Positions 15,521-23,325 of a DNA stretch of 32,856 nt are shown piece after piece. The notes below the pieces were generated by a model. That model ran no database searches. It was not told where the DNA came from and worked only from the letters and a program-made list of their open reading frames with translations. The translations under genes were made by a program, and so were the position numbers. Source of the DNA: Halobacteriales archaeon QS_8_69_73. GTDB taxonomy: Archaea; Halobacteriota; Halobacteria; Halobacteriales; Haloarculaceae. The DNA is taken from assembly GCA_003022945.1 (NCBI GenBank), contig PXRZ01000007.1, forward strand, positions 1 through 32,856, in the 5' to 3' direction. Positions within the stretch are counted from its first letter, which is position 1. Each line of letters begins with the position of its first letter.

Positions 15521-16840
15521 GTGGTGAGCCTGGCATTGTCGGCCGGCCGGCTGCTCGCGGCGCTATTTTTGATCTTCCTCAACGGCTTTTTCGTCGCCTC
15601 CGAGTTCGCCTTCGTCCGGGTCCGGTCGACGGCCGTCGATCAGTTGGTCGAGGAGGGCCGGGCCGGCGCCGAAACGCTGCAGGAGGCACTCGGAAGCCTC
15701 GACGACTACCTCGCGGCGACGCAGCTCGGCATCACCGTTGCCTCGTTAGGGCTGGGCTGGATCGGCGAGCCGGCCGTCGCCGCCCTCATCGAGCCGCTGC
15801 TGGCGCCGCTGCTACCGGAGGGGGCCATCCACGTCGTTGCGGTCGGGATCGGCTTTGCCGTCGTCACGTTCCTGCACGTCGTCCTCGGTGAGCTGGCGCC
15901 GAAAACCGTCGCCATCGCCGAGGCCGAGCGGCTCGCGCTGCTGGTGGCACCGCCGATGAAGCTGTTCTACTACCTCTTTCTGCCGGGGCTAATCGTGTTC
16001 AATGGGGCGGCCAACGGGTTCACGAGCGCGATCGGGGTCCCACCGGCTTCCGAGACCGAGGAGACGCTCTCCGAGGAGGAGATCCGGCTGGTGCTAGGTC
16101 GCGCCGGCGAGGCCGGCACCGTCGACGACGACGAGGTACGGATGATAGAGCGCGTCTTCGAGCTCGACGACGTCACCGCCCGGGACGTGATGGTCCCGCG
16201 GCCGGACGTGGCGACGGTGCCGGCCGACGCGAGGCTGTCGGCACTGCGGACCGCCGTCGTCGAGGAGGGGTTCACCCGGTATCCGGTCGTCGACGACGAG
16301 GAGCTGGTCGGCTACCTCGACACGAAGGACGTCCTCCGGGCCGGCGCCGCCGGCGGTGACGTCGTCGCCGCCGACCTCACCCGGGAGCTGCCGATGGTCC
16401 CGGAGACGACGCCCGCCGACGACCTGCTCGCGACGCTCCGGGACGAGGAGCGGCAGATGGCCGCCGTCATCGACGAATGGGGGGCCCTCGAGGGGATCGC
16501 GACCGTCGAGGATGTCGTCGAGGTCGTCGTCGGTGACATCCGAGACGGCTTCGACGAAAGGGACGCCGAGCCGACCGTCGAGGAGCGGGGCGGCGGCTAC
16601 GTCGCCGACGGGGCGGTCGGGCTCGCGAGGGCCAACGACGCGCTCGGGACCGACCTCGACAGCGACGCCTACGGGACGCTGGGCGGCGTCGTCCTCGAGC
16701 GGCTCGGCCGGCCGCCGGCCGTCGGCGACGTCATCGCGGTCGACGAGCTCCGGCTGGAGGTCAAGGCCGTCGACGGCGCCCGCATTGAGCGGCTGGCCGT
16801 CCGATACGACGACGGAGCGGACGAGGACGGCGAGACGTGA
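15521..16840 (+). CDS. CNNM/CorC-HlyC family membrane protein
   Basis: Protein of 439 residues with the usual order: DUF21/CNNM membrane domain (about 1-190, starting with NGFFVASEFAFVRVRST), two CBS domains (about 205-260 and 275-335), and a C-terminal CorC/HlyC domain (about 345-430). The family is linked to Mg2+ (and Co2+) transport or its regulation, with CBS domains sensing adenosine nucleotides. GTG codons at 15521 and 15524 both suit the start; 15521 is used, with a purine-rich GGAGGGCAGGA just before it. It converges on the redoxin gene, 10 bases apart. Confidence 0.85.
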   Translation: MVSLALSAGRLLAALFLIFLNGFFVASEFAFVRVRSTAVDQLVEEGRAGAETLQEALGSLDDYLAATQLGITVASLGLGWIGEPAVAALIEPLLAPLLPEGAIHVVAVGIGFAVVTFLHVVLGELAPKTVAIAEAERLALLVAPPMKLFYYLFLPGLIVFNGAANGFTSAIGVPPASETEETLSEEEIRLVLGRAGEAGTVDDDEVRMIERVFELDDVTARDVMVPRPDVATVPADARLSALRTAVVEEGFTRYPVVDDEELVGYLDTKDVLRAGAAGGDVVAADLTRELPMVPETTPADDLLATLRDEERQMAAVIDEWGALEGIATVEDVVEVVVGDIRDGFDERDAEPTVEERGGGYVADGAVGLARANDALGTDLDSDAYGTLGGVVLERLGRPPAVGDVIAVDELRLEVKAVDGARIERLAVRYDDGADEDGET

Positions 16841-16850
16841 CGGCCGCGGC

Positions 16851-17333
16851 TCACAGCGCCTCGACGGCCGTCTCGATCTCGTCGGTCGGCACCGGGTGAA
16901 TCCACTCGTCGGTCGTCCAGGCGTGCCGGACGATGCCGTCGGCGTCGAGGACGAAAACGGCACGGCGGGCGGTCCGGACTCCCGCCATCCCGTCGCGTTC
17001 GACGAGCAGGTCGTAAGCTGCGGCGACGTCACCGTCGACGTCGGCGAACAGCGAGAAGGGGCTGTCCAGCCGCCGGAGAAATGCGTTGACCGCGTACGGG
17101 CCGTCCCGGACGACGCCGGAGACGACGACGCCGTCGCGGTCGGCCCAGCCGGCCCGCTCGTAGCGGCGCCACCAGTTCCGCGCGATCGCCGAGAAGACGA
17201 AGCCGCCGAAGACGACGATCGCGCCGCGGTCGCCGAGTCGGTCGGCGAGCGTCGTCGGCCGGAACGTCTGGCCGTCGCACAGCAACGCCTCGAACGCCGG
17301 GGCGGGGTCGCCGACCGCCGGTGGCGGTGTCAT
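16851..17333 (-). CDS. Redoxin (AhpC/TSA-like) without a peroxidatic cysteine
   Basis: Protein of 160 residues with a thioredoxin-like peroxiredoxin fold: GDPAPAFEALLCDGQTF, a central VVVFGGFVFSAIARNWW strand-helix, and RAVFVLDADGIVRHAW. In normal peroxiredoxins the Cys sits where this protein has FVFSAIA; the only Cys is Cys19 in the N-terminal LLCDG. It may therefore not reduce peroxides by the usual route. TATA-like TATTAACC on the minus strand (17358-17365) is about 28 bases before ATG 17333. It is divergent from the thiol protein at 17415, so a shared redox role is possible. Confidence 0.75.
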   Translation of the reverse strand: MTPPPAVGDPAPAFEALLCDGQTFRPTTLADRLGDRGAIVVFGGFVFSAIARNWWRRYERAGWADRDGVVVSGVVRDGPYAVNAFLRRLDSPFSLFADVDGDVAAAYDLLVERDGMAGVRTARRAVFVLDADGIVRHAWTTDEWIHPVPTDEIETAVEAL

Positions 17334-17414
17334 GCCGGTACGTCCTGCCGCCGGAGGTTAATACCGACGCTACCCGACGCCGGACTTTTGCGGCCGGCGG
17401 TCACAGCCCTGCGC

Positions 17415-17681
17415 ATGTCGCTGACGCTCTACCGGCTCGAAGGGTGTCCGTTCTGCGAGTTCGTCGTCGACGAACTGGAGGAACTCGGCGTCGACTACGA
17501 CAGCGTCTGGGTCGAAGGGCCGCACTCGGAGCGCGAGGAGGTGCGTGCGGTCTCCGGCCAGCGGCAGGTGCCGGTCGTCGTCGACGAGGAGTACGGCGTC
17601 GTGATGAGCCAGTCGGCGCGTATCCTCGAGTTCCTGGCGGCGACATACGGCGACGAGGCGGCCGACCCCGAGACGGCGTAG
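17415..17681 (+). CDS. GST-N/glutaredoxin-like thiol protein
   Basis: Small thioredoxin-fold protein of 88 residues with a CPFC redox motif (Cys11 and Cys14), the cis-proline segment RQVPVVVDEEYGVVMSQS and a C-terminal helix. It matches the N-terminal domain of glutathione S-transferases and glutaredoxins. Haloarchaea use gamma-glutamylcysteine rather than glutathione, so the natural thiol partner may differ. ATG 17415 has ACTTTTGCGG about 30 bases upstream. It is divergent from the redoxin gene. Confidence 0.82.
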   Translation: MSLTLYRLEGCPFCEFVVDELEELGVDYDSVWVEGPHSEREEVRAVSGQRQVPVVVDEEYGVVMSQSARILEFLAATYGDEAADPETA

Positions 17682-17793
17682 CTCGCACTGCCGGCTGTGA
17701 CGACGTGAGGTGGGCCCGTCCGGACGATGGGGTCCCGGACGGTGTCCGCCCGGATACTGCTGAGGAGTCCCGAGGGAACTACGGCCGGCGGCG

Positions 17794-18195
17794 TCAGCCG
17801 TCGAGGTCGTGAGGGTCGAGGCCGGGGTCCTCGACGGCCGGGGCACCGACCGAGAGAACGACCCCCCGGTCGTCGCCGACATACCGGTGGCCGTGGCCGA
17901 CCTCGGGGCCAGCGGCCCACAGCGTTCCCGGACCGACCTCGACCCGTTCGGTCTCGCCGGAGCGGCCCAGCTTCAGCGAGAACGTCCCCTCGAGGACGTA
18001 GTACAGTTCCTCCTGTTCGGCGTGGGCGTGGTAGCCGACCTCCTCGCCGGGCTCGAAGTGCCACACCGTCGCGCGCATCCGCTCGAGGCCGAGCAGGTCG
18101 CCGACCGGCCGGACATCCAGGTCCGGCGGTATCGCGTCGATCTCCGAGAGGTCGGTCACCGGCGCGTCCTCGAGAGCGAGCACCTCGTACTCCAT
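17794..18195 (-). CDS. Cupin domain protein
   Basis: Single-domain cupin of 133 residues. Motif 1 is PGEEVGYHAHAEQEELYYVLEG, which supplies His57, His59 and a Glu for a metal site; motif 2 is GPGTLWAAGPEVGHGHRY. Such proteins may be metal-dependent enzymes or sugar/ligand binders, and nothing in the sequence fixes the ligand. ATG 18195 directly precedes conserved MEYEVLALEDAP. It lies downstream of the decayed sirtuin on the same strand. Confidence 0.8.
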   Translation of the reverse strand: MEYEVLALEDAPVTDLSEIDAIPPDLDVRPVGDLLGLERMRATVWHFEPGEEVGYHAHAEQEELYYVLEGTFSLKLGRSGETERVEVGPGTLWAAGPEVGHGHRYVGDDRGVVLSVGAPAVEDPGLDPHDLDG

Positions 18196-18239
18196 GGCGC
18201 AGGGAGGGCGGCCGCCGACAAGGGCGTGACGGCCACGCG

Positions 18240-18746
18240 CTACGCTAGCATCGCCTCGGCCAGCCGCGGGAGCGCCTCCGTGACGTCGCCCCGGAGGTCG
18301 CACTCGGCGCGGTCCGACAGCGGCGTCGGCTCGAGGGTGGCGACGACCGTCGCGCCCCGCCCGGCGGCGGTCTGCGGCAGCGACGCCGCGGGCTCGACCG
18401 ACAGCGACGAGCCGGCGACCAGGTAGGCGTCGGCCGACTCCGACGGCGACCGCGCCCGCAGCAGCGCCTACAGGTCGGCGGGACTTCCTCCTCTCGCACC
18501 CGGTCGAGAATCAGGTTGGCGTCCCGGCGGCGGCCGCAGCCGGTGCAGACGACGCGGCTGCCGTTGCCGTGGACCGCGACGGGGTCGTCGCTGCCGACAG
18601 CCCGGTGGAGGCCGTCGACGTTCTGCGTGACCGGCCCGTCGAGCTCGCCGGCGGCCTCCAGCCGCGCCGGCGCCGGTCGGCGCGACGGCGCTGTCGGCGT
18701 CGCGTATCGCCTCGGCAGCGACCTTCAGTTCCCGTCGGTTCGTGAC
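18240..18746 (-). pseudogene. Decayed Sir2-family NAD-dependent deacylase
   Basis: The minus strand encodes sirtuin pieces in different frames. The first is RRELKVAAEAIRDAD with TGAG near 18670. It is followed directly by TQNVDGLHRAVG, VHGN (the catalytic His region) and VVCTGCGRR with the first zinc Cys pair, up to VPPTC near 18475. The frame then changes and resumes with ADAYLVAGSSLSVEPAASLP and runs to a TAG at 18240-18242. Missing are the segment after TGAG that binds NAD, and about 20-25 residues after the second zinc region. No start codon exists; the expected position near 18746 is GTC. Two deletions with frame changes make this a pseudogene. Confidence 0.75.
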
Positions 18747-18779
18747 GGCCGGTGCGATGGCGAGGAAAAAGGTTCGCCC

Positions 18780-19829
18780 TCAGCGGCGCCGCAGCGCGAC
18801 GATCACGGCGACGGCGACGACGGCGACCGCCGGCGTGAAGCCGGCGCCCTCCGCGGCCGTCGGCGTCTCGACGACGCGCCGGCTCCAGCCGGCCGTTGCC
18901 GTGGGCTCCGGCGTCGTGGTCGCCGCCCCGGGCGTCGCCGTCGGCGTCGCGGTCCGGGCGGCCGGCCGGTCGGTCGGCGTGGCGGCCGTCGTGGCGGCCG
19001 GCGTCTCCCCGCCCGCCGCCGGGTTCGCGCCGGCGTCGCCCGACGACGTCGCCGTCGGGGTCGGCGTCGACGCCTCGCGCTCGGAGGGCGGCGGCCCGAG
19101 CGTCTCGACGGCTTCCTCGCGGCTCGCGCAGTCGCAGACGTAGAACCAGTGGCTGAACGTCGGCCGCTCCTGGCGGACCTCGGTACCGTTTTCGAACTCG
19201 CCCTCGTTGACCGTCGCGAACCGGTACCAGCCGGCGGCGTCGGGGTTGTCGACGCAGTCCCGCTGTGCGCTGACGAACCGGTCGCCGCGGTAGATCTCCA
19301 AGGGGGCGCCGAAATCGTCCGGGGCGTACCAGTCGACCTGGAGCCGCTCGACGTACGCCCAGTCCGTCGTCGTCAGGTCGCCGTACTCGCCCAGTTCGGC
19401 CTCGTAGCGGTCCCGGACATCGGTGTCCTGGGAGAAGGACTTGACGCTCTCGGTGGCCGTCTCGTCGATGCGGCGCTCGCCCTCGTAGGTGGCGTCGCGG
19501 TCGATGCCGAACTCCTCGGTGTTGTCCGCCGCACAGTCCGACGGGACCGGTCGGTAGGTGACGGTCCGGGTGAGATAGAACTTCTCGTCCTCGGGGATCC
19601 CGTAGCTTATCGACTCCGTCCAGTAGCTGCGGTCGGTCGCCCCCGGCCGGCGCTGGTCGGCCGCGCTCGCGCCGTAAGTGTCGACCCGGACGTCGCTGGC
19701 GCCGCGCTCGTAGTCGGACCGGTCGTAGTGAGAGCCGACGACGACCGCCGAGGCGGCGCCCGCGACCAGCGCCCCGATCAGGACGGCCGAAAACAGCAGC
19801 CGACCGACGTTCCCTCCGTCCGGCCTCAC
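18780..19829 (-). CDS. Secreted surface protein with C-terminal membrane anchor
   Basis: Protein of 349 residues. It has an N-terminal hydrophobic segment (about 8-30), an extracellular domain of about 220 residues with paired cysteines, and a long Thr/Pro/Ala-rich linker (about 245-320) likely to be O-glycosylated. It ends with GAGFTP, a hydrophobic stretch and RRR. This layout is like haloarchaeal PGF-CTERM proteins, which archaeosortase A cuts and lipid-anchors to the S-layer, but the tripartite motif here is AGF rather than PGF. It starts with GTG 19829, with GTTAAC on the minus strand about 26 bases upstream. Function unknown. Confidence 0.72.
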   Translation of the reverse strand: MRPDGGNVGRLLFSAVLIGALVAGAASAVVVGSHYDRSDYERGASDVRVDTYGASAADQRRPGATDRSYWTESISYGIPEDEKFYLTRTVTYRPVPSDCAADNTEEFGIDRDATYEGERRIDETATESVKSFSQDTDVRDRYEAELGEYGDLTTTDWAYVERLQVDWYAPDDFGAPLEIYRGDRFVSAQRDCVDNPDAAGWYRFATVNEGEFENGTEVRQERPTFSHWFYVCDCASREEAVETLGPPPSEREASTPTPTATSSGDAGANPAAGGETPAATTAATPTDRPAARTATPTATPGAATTTPEPTATAGWSRRVVETPTAAEGAGFTPAVAVVAVAVIVALRRR

Positions 19830-19877
19830 GGTCGGCGGTTCGGGTCTGCGACTGTTAACTCTGTATCATCGCGGCCG

Positions 19878-20480
19878 CTACTGCGGTTCGACCTGGCCGG
19901 CGAGTTCGCTGTCGGGGTCGTGTTCGGTGTGGATGTTGACGACGCCGCCGCTGGACCCCAGCTCGGCGTTTTCGAGCTCGGAGACGAGCGCCGACACCGT
20001 CTCGATCTCGCCGTCGTAGTCGCCCGATGGATTGACATCGTCGTCCGTCACCGTGCCGGTGATGGTGTCGCCGTCCGCCGCCAGCATCTCGCCGCTGAGC
20101 ACCGCCTCGTCGGCGTGTTCGGAGCCTTCCGGCTCGAAGAACCGAACGAGGTAGCCGCCGTCGGCCGCCCCGTCACCGTGGATGTGGACGCCGTTGACCG
20201 CGCCTTCGAGGTTCTCGTAGGAGACCTCGAACGACAGCCCCTCGCCGGTCTCTTCGAGGGTGGTCCCGCCGGTTCCGTCGGAATTGGAATCCTCGTGGCC
20301 GGGGATGGAGTCGTTGTCGGACAGCGAGGCCGTGAAGGCCGTCGCGGCCTCCCCGTCGTCGGGTCCGTTGCCGCCGTCCGCGGCCTCGTCGCCGCCGCCG
20401 CTACACCCGGCGAGGGCGACACCGACGGTCGCCGCACCGAGGGATTTCAGCATCGTACGTCGTGAAGTTGGACTCGTCAT
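19878..20480 (-). CDS. CHRD-domain lipoprotein exported by Tat
   Basis: Protein of 200 residues with a twin-arginine signal (Arg7-Arg8, SRRTMLKSLGAATVG) and lipobox LAGC (Cys26), so it is probably exported folded and lipid-anchored. After an acidic linker it has a CHRD domain: VNGVHIHGDG near residues 115-125 and VVNIHTEHDPDSELAGQV at the end. CHRD domains occur in chordin and many prokaryotic secreted proteins; their ligand is mostly unknown, though the conserved histidines suggest metal binding. TATA-like GAATATAAC lies about 35 bases upstream of ATG 20480. The truncated lipoprotein at 21092 has an almost identical signal region. Confidence 0.85.
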   Translation of the reverse strand: MTSPTSRRTMLKSLGAATVGVALAGCSGGGDEAADGGNGPDDGEAATAFTASLSDNDSIPGHEDSNSDGTGGTTLEETGEGLSFEVSYENLEGAVNGVHIHGDGAADGGYLVRFFEPEGSEHADEAVLSGEMLAADGDTITGTVTDDDVNPSGDYDGEIETVSALVSELENAELGSSGGVVNIHTEHDPDSELAGQVEPQ

Positions 20481-20721
20481 GACGGTCGGTCGAATTAACG
20501 ACCAAGCAACAGTTATATTCTGCCATCTCGAGTCAGCGAGGGGATCCTGCCCTGCCCTTCCCTGTGAGTGGCGGATGTTCCGACGCTCCGTCAGAACCGA
20601 GGAGCGGATAGGGCGGGTGAGAATCGCGTAAGCCCCCTGCCACAATCTACCGGCTACAACACGACCGACTCCCCGACAGTACGTAACTATTTAAGTAGTA
20701 TTTATACTTCTCCAAATACCC

Positions 20722-21000
20722 ATGGCTACTGTGGAGCTTCGCCGGACTGCCGTCGTGAAACTCGACGTAGACGACGATGCTCACCAGTTTCTCCAAGAGA
20801 CGATAGACCAGTTCAAACAGGCCGCTCAGATGGTTGCAGACGACGGCTGGAACGGCACAGAGGCACAAGTCTAGTTCTGGAGGGGCGACCGGTCACCTTG
20901 CCCTCAAGTCGGGGACGTTGAACGTGAACGGCATCCACACGCCTACCACTATTTAATGGGTAGAACGGGAGTCTACCGACAAGCTCCGCACGACTCCCTC
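20722..21000 (+). pseudogene. tnpB: Internally deleted tnpB (IS1341/IS605-type)
   Basis: The first 50 codons (20722-20874) encode MATVELRRTAVVKLDVDD and QETIDQFKQAAQMVADD, which match the N-terminus of haloarchaeal TnpB proteins. The frame ends at TAG 20872. A few bases later another frame gives HLALKSGTLNVNG (about 20894-20932) and, beyond a TAA at 20954, ESTDKLRTT, resembling the C-terminal tail of the same proteins. The catalytic RuvC region and zinc finger between them are gone, so no nuclease is made. TATA-like GTATTTATAC lies just before the start. The sequence is AT-richer than its surroundings. No tnpA was found. Confidence 0.65.
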
Positions 21001-21091
21001 GCACACTCCATCGAGCCGTCTCGACTCGACGCCTGGAACCGGTTTCGTCGCCGGAAGCGCCTGCAACAGTCGGGCCGACGGCGATCGGACG

Positions 21092-21313
21092 TTACTCGGT
21101 GGTGGCCTGTCGACGGTCCTCCGGACCGAAGGCGGCCTCGCCGTCGTTGTCGAGTCCGTCGGGTCGTTCCTCCCCATCGACGTTGACATCGCCGCCATCA
21201 TCGTCATCCTCATCCTCATCCTCGCCGTCTCGATTGCAGCCAGCAAGGCCGACTGCAATCGTCGCGGCGCCGATGGACTTTACCACGCCACGGCGGGTTT
21301 CTGACATCGACAT
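21092..21313 (-). pseudogene. Truncated Tat lipoprotein, probable paralogue of the CHRD protein
   Basis: The 73 residues start with a twin-arginine signal (Arg7-Arg8) and lipobox LAGC at Cys26, the same positions as in the CHRD lipoprotein at 19878, with similar wording (KSIGAATIAVGLAGC against KSLGAATVGVALAGC). After an acidic linker the frame ends with no folded domain. The 3' end lies next to the tnpB remnant, so insertion and deletion probably removed the rest. TATA-like GGTATATC about 30 bases upstream means it may still be expressed as a short lipopeptide. Confidence 0.6.
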
Positions 21314-21387
21314 GATCCACTCGTCGCGTCATTCGGCTGAATGATATACCCTTCGGCCAATCGATGTTCGCGACCGAACCGCCCCCG

Positions 21388-21410
21388 CCCGACGGAATGC
21401 AACCGTCGGG
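21388..21410. repeat. Perfect hairpin downstream of the FAD oxidase gene
   Basis: CCCGACGG and CCGTCGGG form an 8-base-pair stem with a 7-base loop, about 55 bases beyond the stop of the minus-strand oxidase gene. There is no T-run, so a terminator role is not certain. Confidence 0.35.
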
Positions 21411-21463
21411 TCCGGGATGACCGGCCGGAGCCGGCTTCCCTGAACCCCGACGGACCGCGGCCG

Positions 21464-22888
21464 TCACCCGATGTCGGGGGCCTCGACCCGGCCGCCTTCG
21501 GCTTCCGTCTCGGGGAACATCTTCCCCGGATTGAGGGTGTCGTTGGGGTCCAGCGCCAGCTTCAGCACCCGCATCGCCTCGACGCCGTCGGCGCCGTGTT
21601 CCAGCTCCAGGAACCGGCGCTTGCCCATGCCGACGCCGTGTTCGCCGGTGGCGGTACCGCCCCATTCGACCGCCCGCTCGACGATGCCGTCGTAGACGGC
21701 CTCTGCTCGGCGCTCGGCGTCGGGGTCGTCGGGGTCGATCAGCGCCGCGTAGTGGACGTTGCCGTCGCCGGCGTGGCCGAAACACGGCAGCGGCAGGCCG
21801 TGTTCGTCGGCGAGCTCCTTGGCGTACCGGACGATATCCGGGTACCGGCTTATCGGAACGGTAACGTCGCCCGGGTGTCTCGGTTCGAGGTCGGGATCGT
21901 ACTGCTGGACCGCGAAGGCCAGTTCGTCGCGGGCGCGCCAGATCTCTGCCATCCGGTCGTCGCCGGCGATCTCGAACGTCTCGACGTCGTGGGCGTCCAG
22001 CACCGTCTCGAAGAAGGCGATCTCCTCGTCGACGCCGTGGTTGGCGTGGAACTCGACGAAGATCGTCGCCCCGTCCGGGAGGCCGGTGCCGAGGTAGTCG
22101 TCGGCCATCTCGGCGGCCAGCGGGTCGACGAGTTCGAGTTTGGCGACGTCGACGCCCGACTGGACGACGTCGGCGACCGCCTCCGCGGCGTCGTCCATCG
22201 AACCGAAGACGGCGCGGCCGCCCCGGATCTGCTCCGGGCGGCCCGCCAGCTCCAGCGTCGCCCGCGTGACCACCCCCAGCGTCCCCTCGCTGCCGACGAT
22301 CACGTCGGTGAGGTTGTACCCCGAGGAGGTCTTGATGGCCTTGCTACCGGTCTCGACGACGGTCCCGTCGGCCAGGACTACCTCCAGCTCCAGCACCCAA
22401 TCGGCCACCTCGCCGTACCGGACGGTTCGCTGGCCGGCGGCGTCGTTGACGATCATGCCGCCGATCGTCGAGAGGTTCGACGACGACGGCATCGGCGGGA
22501 AGAACAGCCCGTCCTCGGCGGCCGTCTCCTCGATAACGTCGCCCATGACGCCCGGCTCGACGTCCATCTGCAGGTCCGCCGGCCGGACGTCCAGCACCGC
22601 GTCCATCTTCGTCATGTCCATGCTGACGCCTTCGAACAGCGGGACGGCATTGCCTTCCATCGACGTCCCTGCGGCGTACGGCGTGACGGGGACGCCGCGG
22701 TCGTCGGCCGCCGCTAGCACCGCCGAGACGTCGGCCGTCGACGCCGGCCAGACGACGGCGTCCGGGGTGACGCCGAGTCCCACCTCCGCCGCCACCCAGT
22801 CGGCCGCGTGGCTCTCGCGGGCGGCCGTCTCGAAGGACACCTCGCCGTCGAGTTCCAGTTCCGATAGAAACGAGCAGTCGTGGCCCAT
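21464..22888 (-). CDS. FAD-binding oxidase, GlcD/D-lactate dehydrogenase family
   Basis: Protein of 474 residues with an N-terminal FAD-binding domain of the PCMH/VAO type (PYAAGTSMEGNAVP, SSSNLSTIGGMIVNDAAG, VGSEGTLGVVT). The C-terminal FAD-oxidase domain contains the conserved GHAGDGNVHY and GEHGVGMGKR. Members oxidise D-2-hydroxy acids such as D-lactate or glycolate. No separate iron-sulfur subunit gene is adjacent. ATG 22888 (MGHDCSF) is preferred to an upstream in-frame ATG because TTTTATGC on the minus strand at about 22912-22919 lies 27 bases before it. The exact substrate is unknown. Confidence 0.86.
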   Translation of the reverse strand: MGHDCSFLSELELDGEVSFETAARESHAADWVAAEVGLGVTPDAVVWPASTADVSAVLAAADDRGVPVTPYAAGTSMEGNAVPLFEGVSMDMTKMDAVLDVRPADLQMDVEPGVMGDVIEETAAEDGLFFPPMPSSSNLSTIGGMIVNDAAGQRTVRYGEVADWVLELEVVLADGTVVETGSKAIKTSSGYNLTDVIVGSEGTLGVVTRATLELAGRPEQIRGGRAVFGSMDDAAEAVADVVQSGVDVAKLELVDPLAAEMADDYLGTGLPDGATIFVEFHANHGVDEEIAFFETVLDAHDVETFEIAGDDRMAEIWRARDELAFAVQQYDPDLEPRHPGDVTVPISRYPDIVRYAKELADEHGLPLPCFGHAGDGNVHYAALIDPDDPDAERRAEAVYDGIVERAVEWGGTATGEHGVGMGKRRFLELEHGADGVEAMRVLKLALDPNDTLNPGKMFPETEAEGGRVEAPDIG

Positions 22889-22946
22889 GCCGGATGCCCG
22901 CGGCCGAGAGCGCATAAAACCACGCGCGCTGCGGCTGATGGTGTTT

Positions 22947-23260
22947 GGTGAGGGGGAAGTAGCGTATTTTGACGGCGATGACGGCGTGTCCGAACGCCCC
23001 CTCCCGCTCGCGGACTGTGCCTCGCTGTCTCCGGAGGTCGGCGATTCCCGGGAGTGAGCGGATCGGAGATCCGCGATCTACGGAAGAGCTTCGCTCTTCC
23101 GGTATGACGAAGACGGCTCGCGGGAGCCGTCGTTCGAACCACGCTCCTGTGTCGTTGCTCCTCCCGCTCGCGTCTTCACGAGGCTTCCCTCGCTACGCTC
23201 GCTCGGCCTCGCTCCGCGAGCGGTCGGCCCCGTTCGACGCCGGCCGATCGGCTGGCTCTC
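22947..23260 (+). repeat. Intergenic repeat element, long copy
   Basis: This occupies most of the gap between the FAD oxidase and trmB. Its first about 64 bases (22947-23010) and last about 57 bases (23203-23259) match the inverted element at 28379-28510. Shared strings include AGTAGCGT, GATGACGGCGT, CGAACGCCCCCTC, GCGAGCGGTCGGCCCCGT and ACGCCGGC. Between them lie three perfect hairpins: 23058-23074, 23081-23101 (arms CGGAAGAGC and GCTCTTCCG around TTC) and 23112-23131. No protein-coding frame is supported. Confidence 0.65.
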
Positions 23261-23294
23261 AGTAACTAAATACAACGGACCAACCGACGGAAGC

Positions 23295-23303
23295 CTCTTT
23301 AGG
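23295..23303 (+). promoter_or_regulatory. TATA-like box of trmB
   Basis: CTCTTTAGG lies about 28 bases before the trmB ATG at 23326, the usual distance for a leaderless transcript. It sits just after the repeat element, which therefore forms the upstream flank of this promoter. Confidence 0.45.
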
Positions 23304-23325
23304 CGCGTGGCGCGATGGGGGCGAC

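Noticed and set aside
18896..19156. Open frame on the plus strand opposite the surface protein's Thr/Pro linker
   Set aside because: It is a Pro/Arg/Ser-rich shadow of a repetitive linker, with no start signal or promoter.
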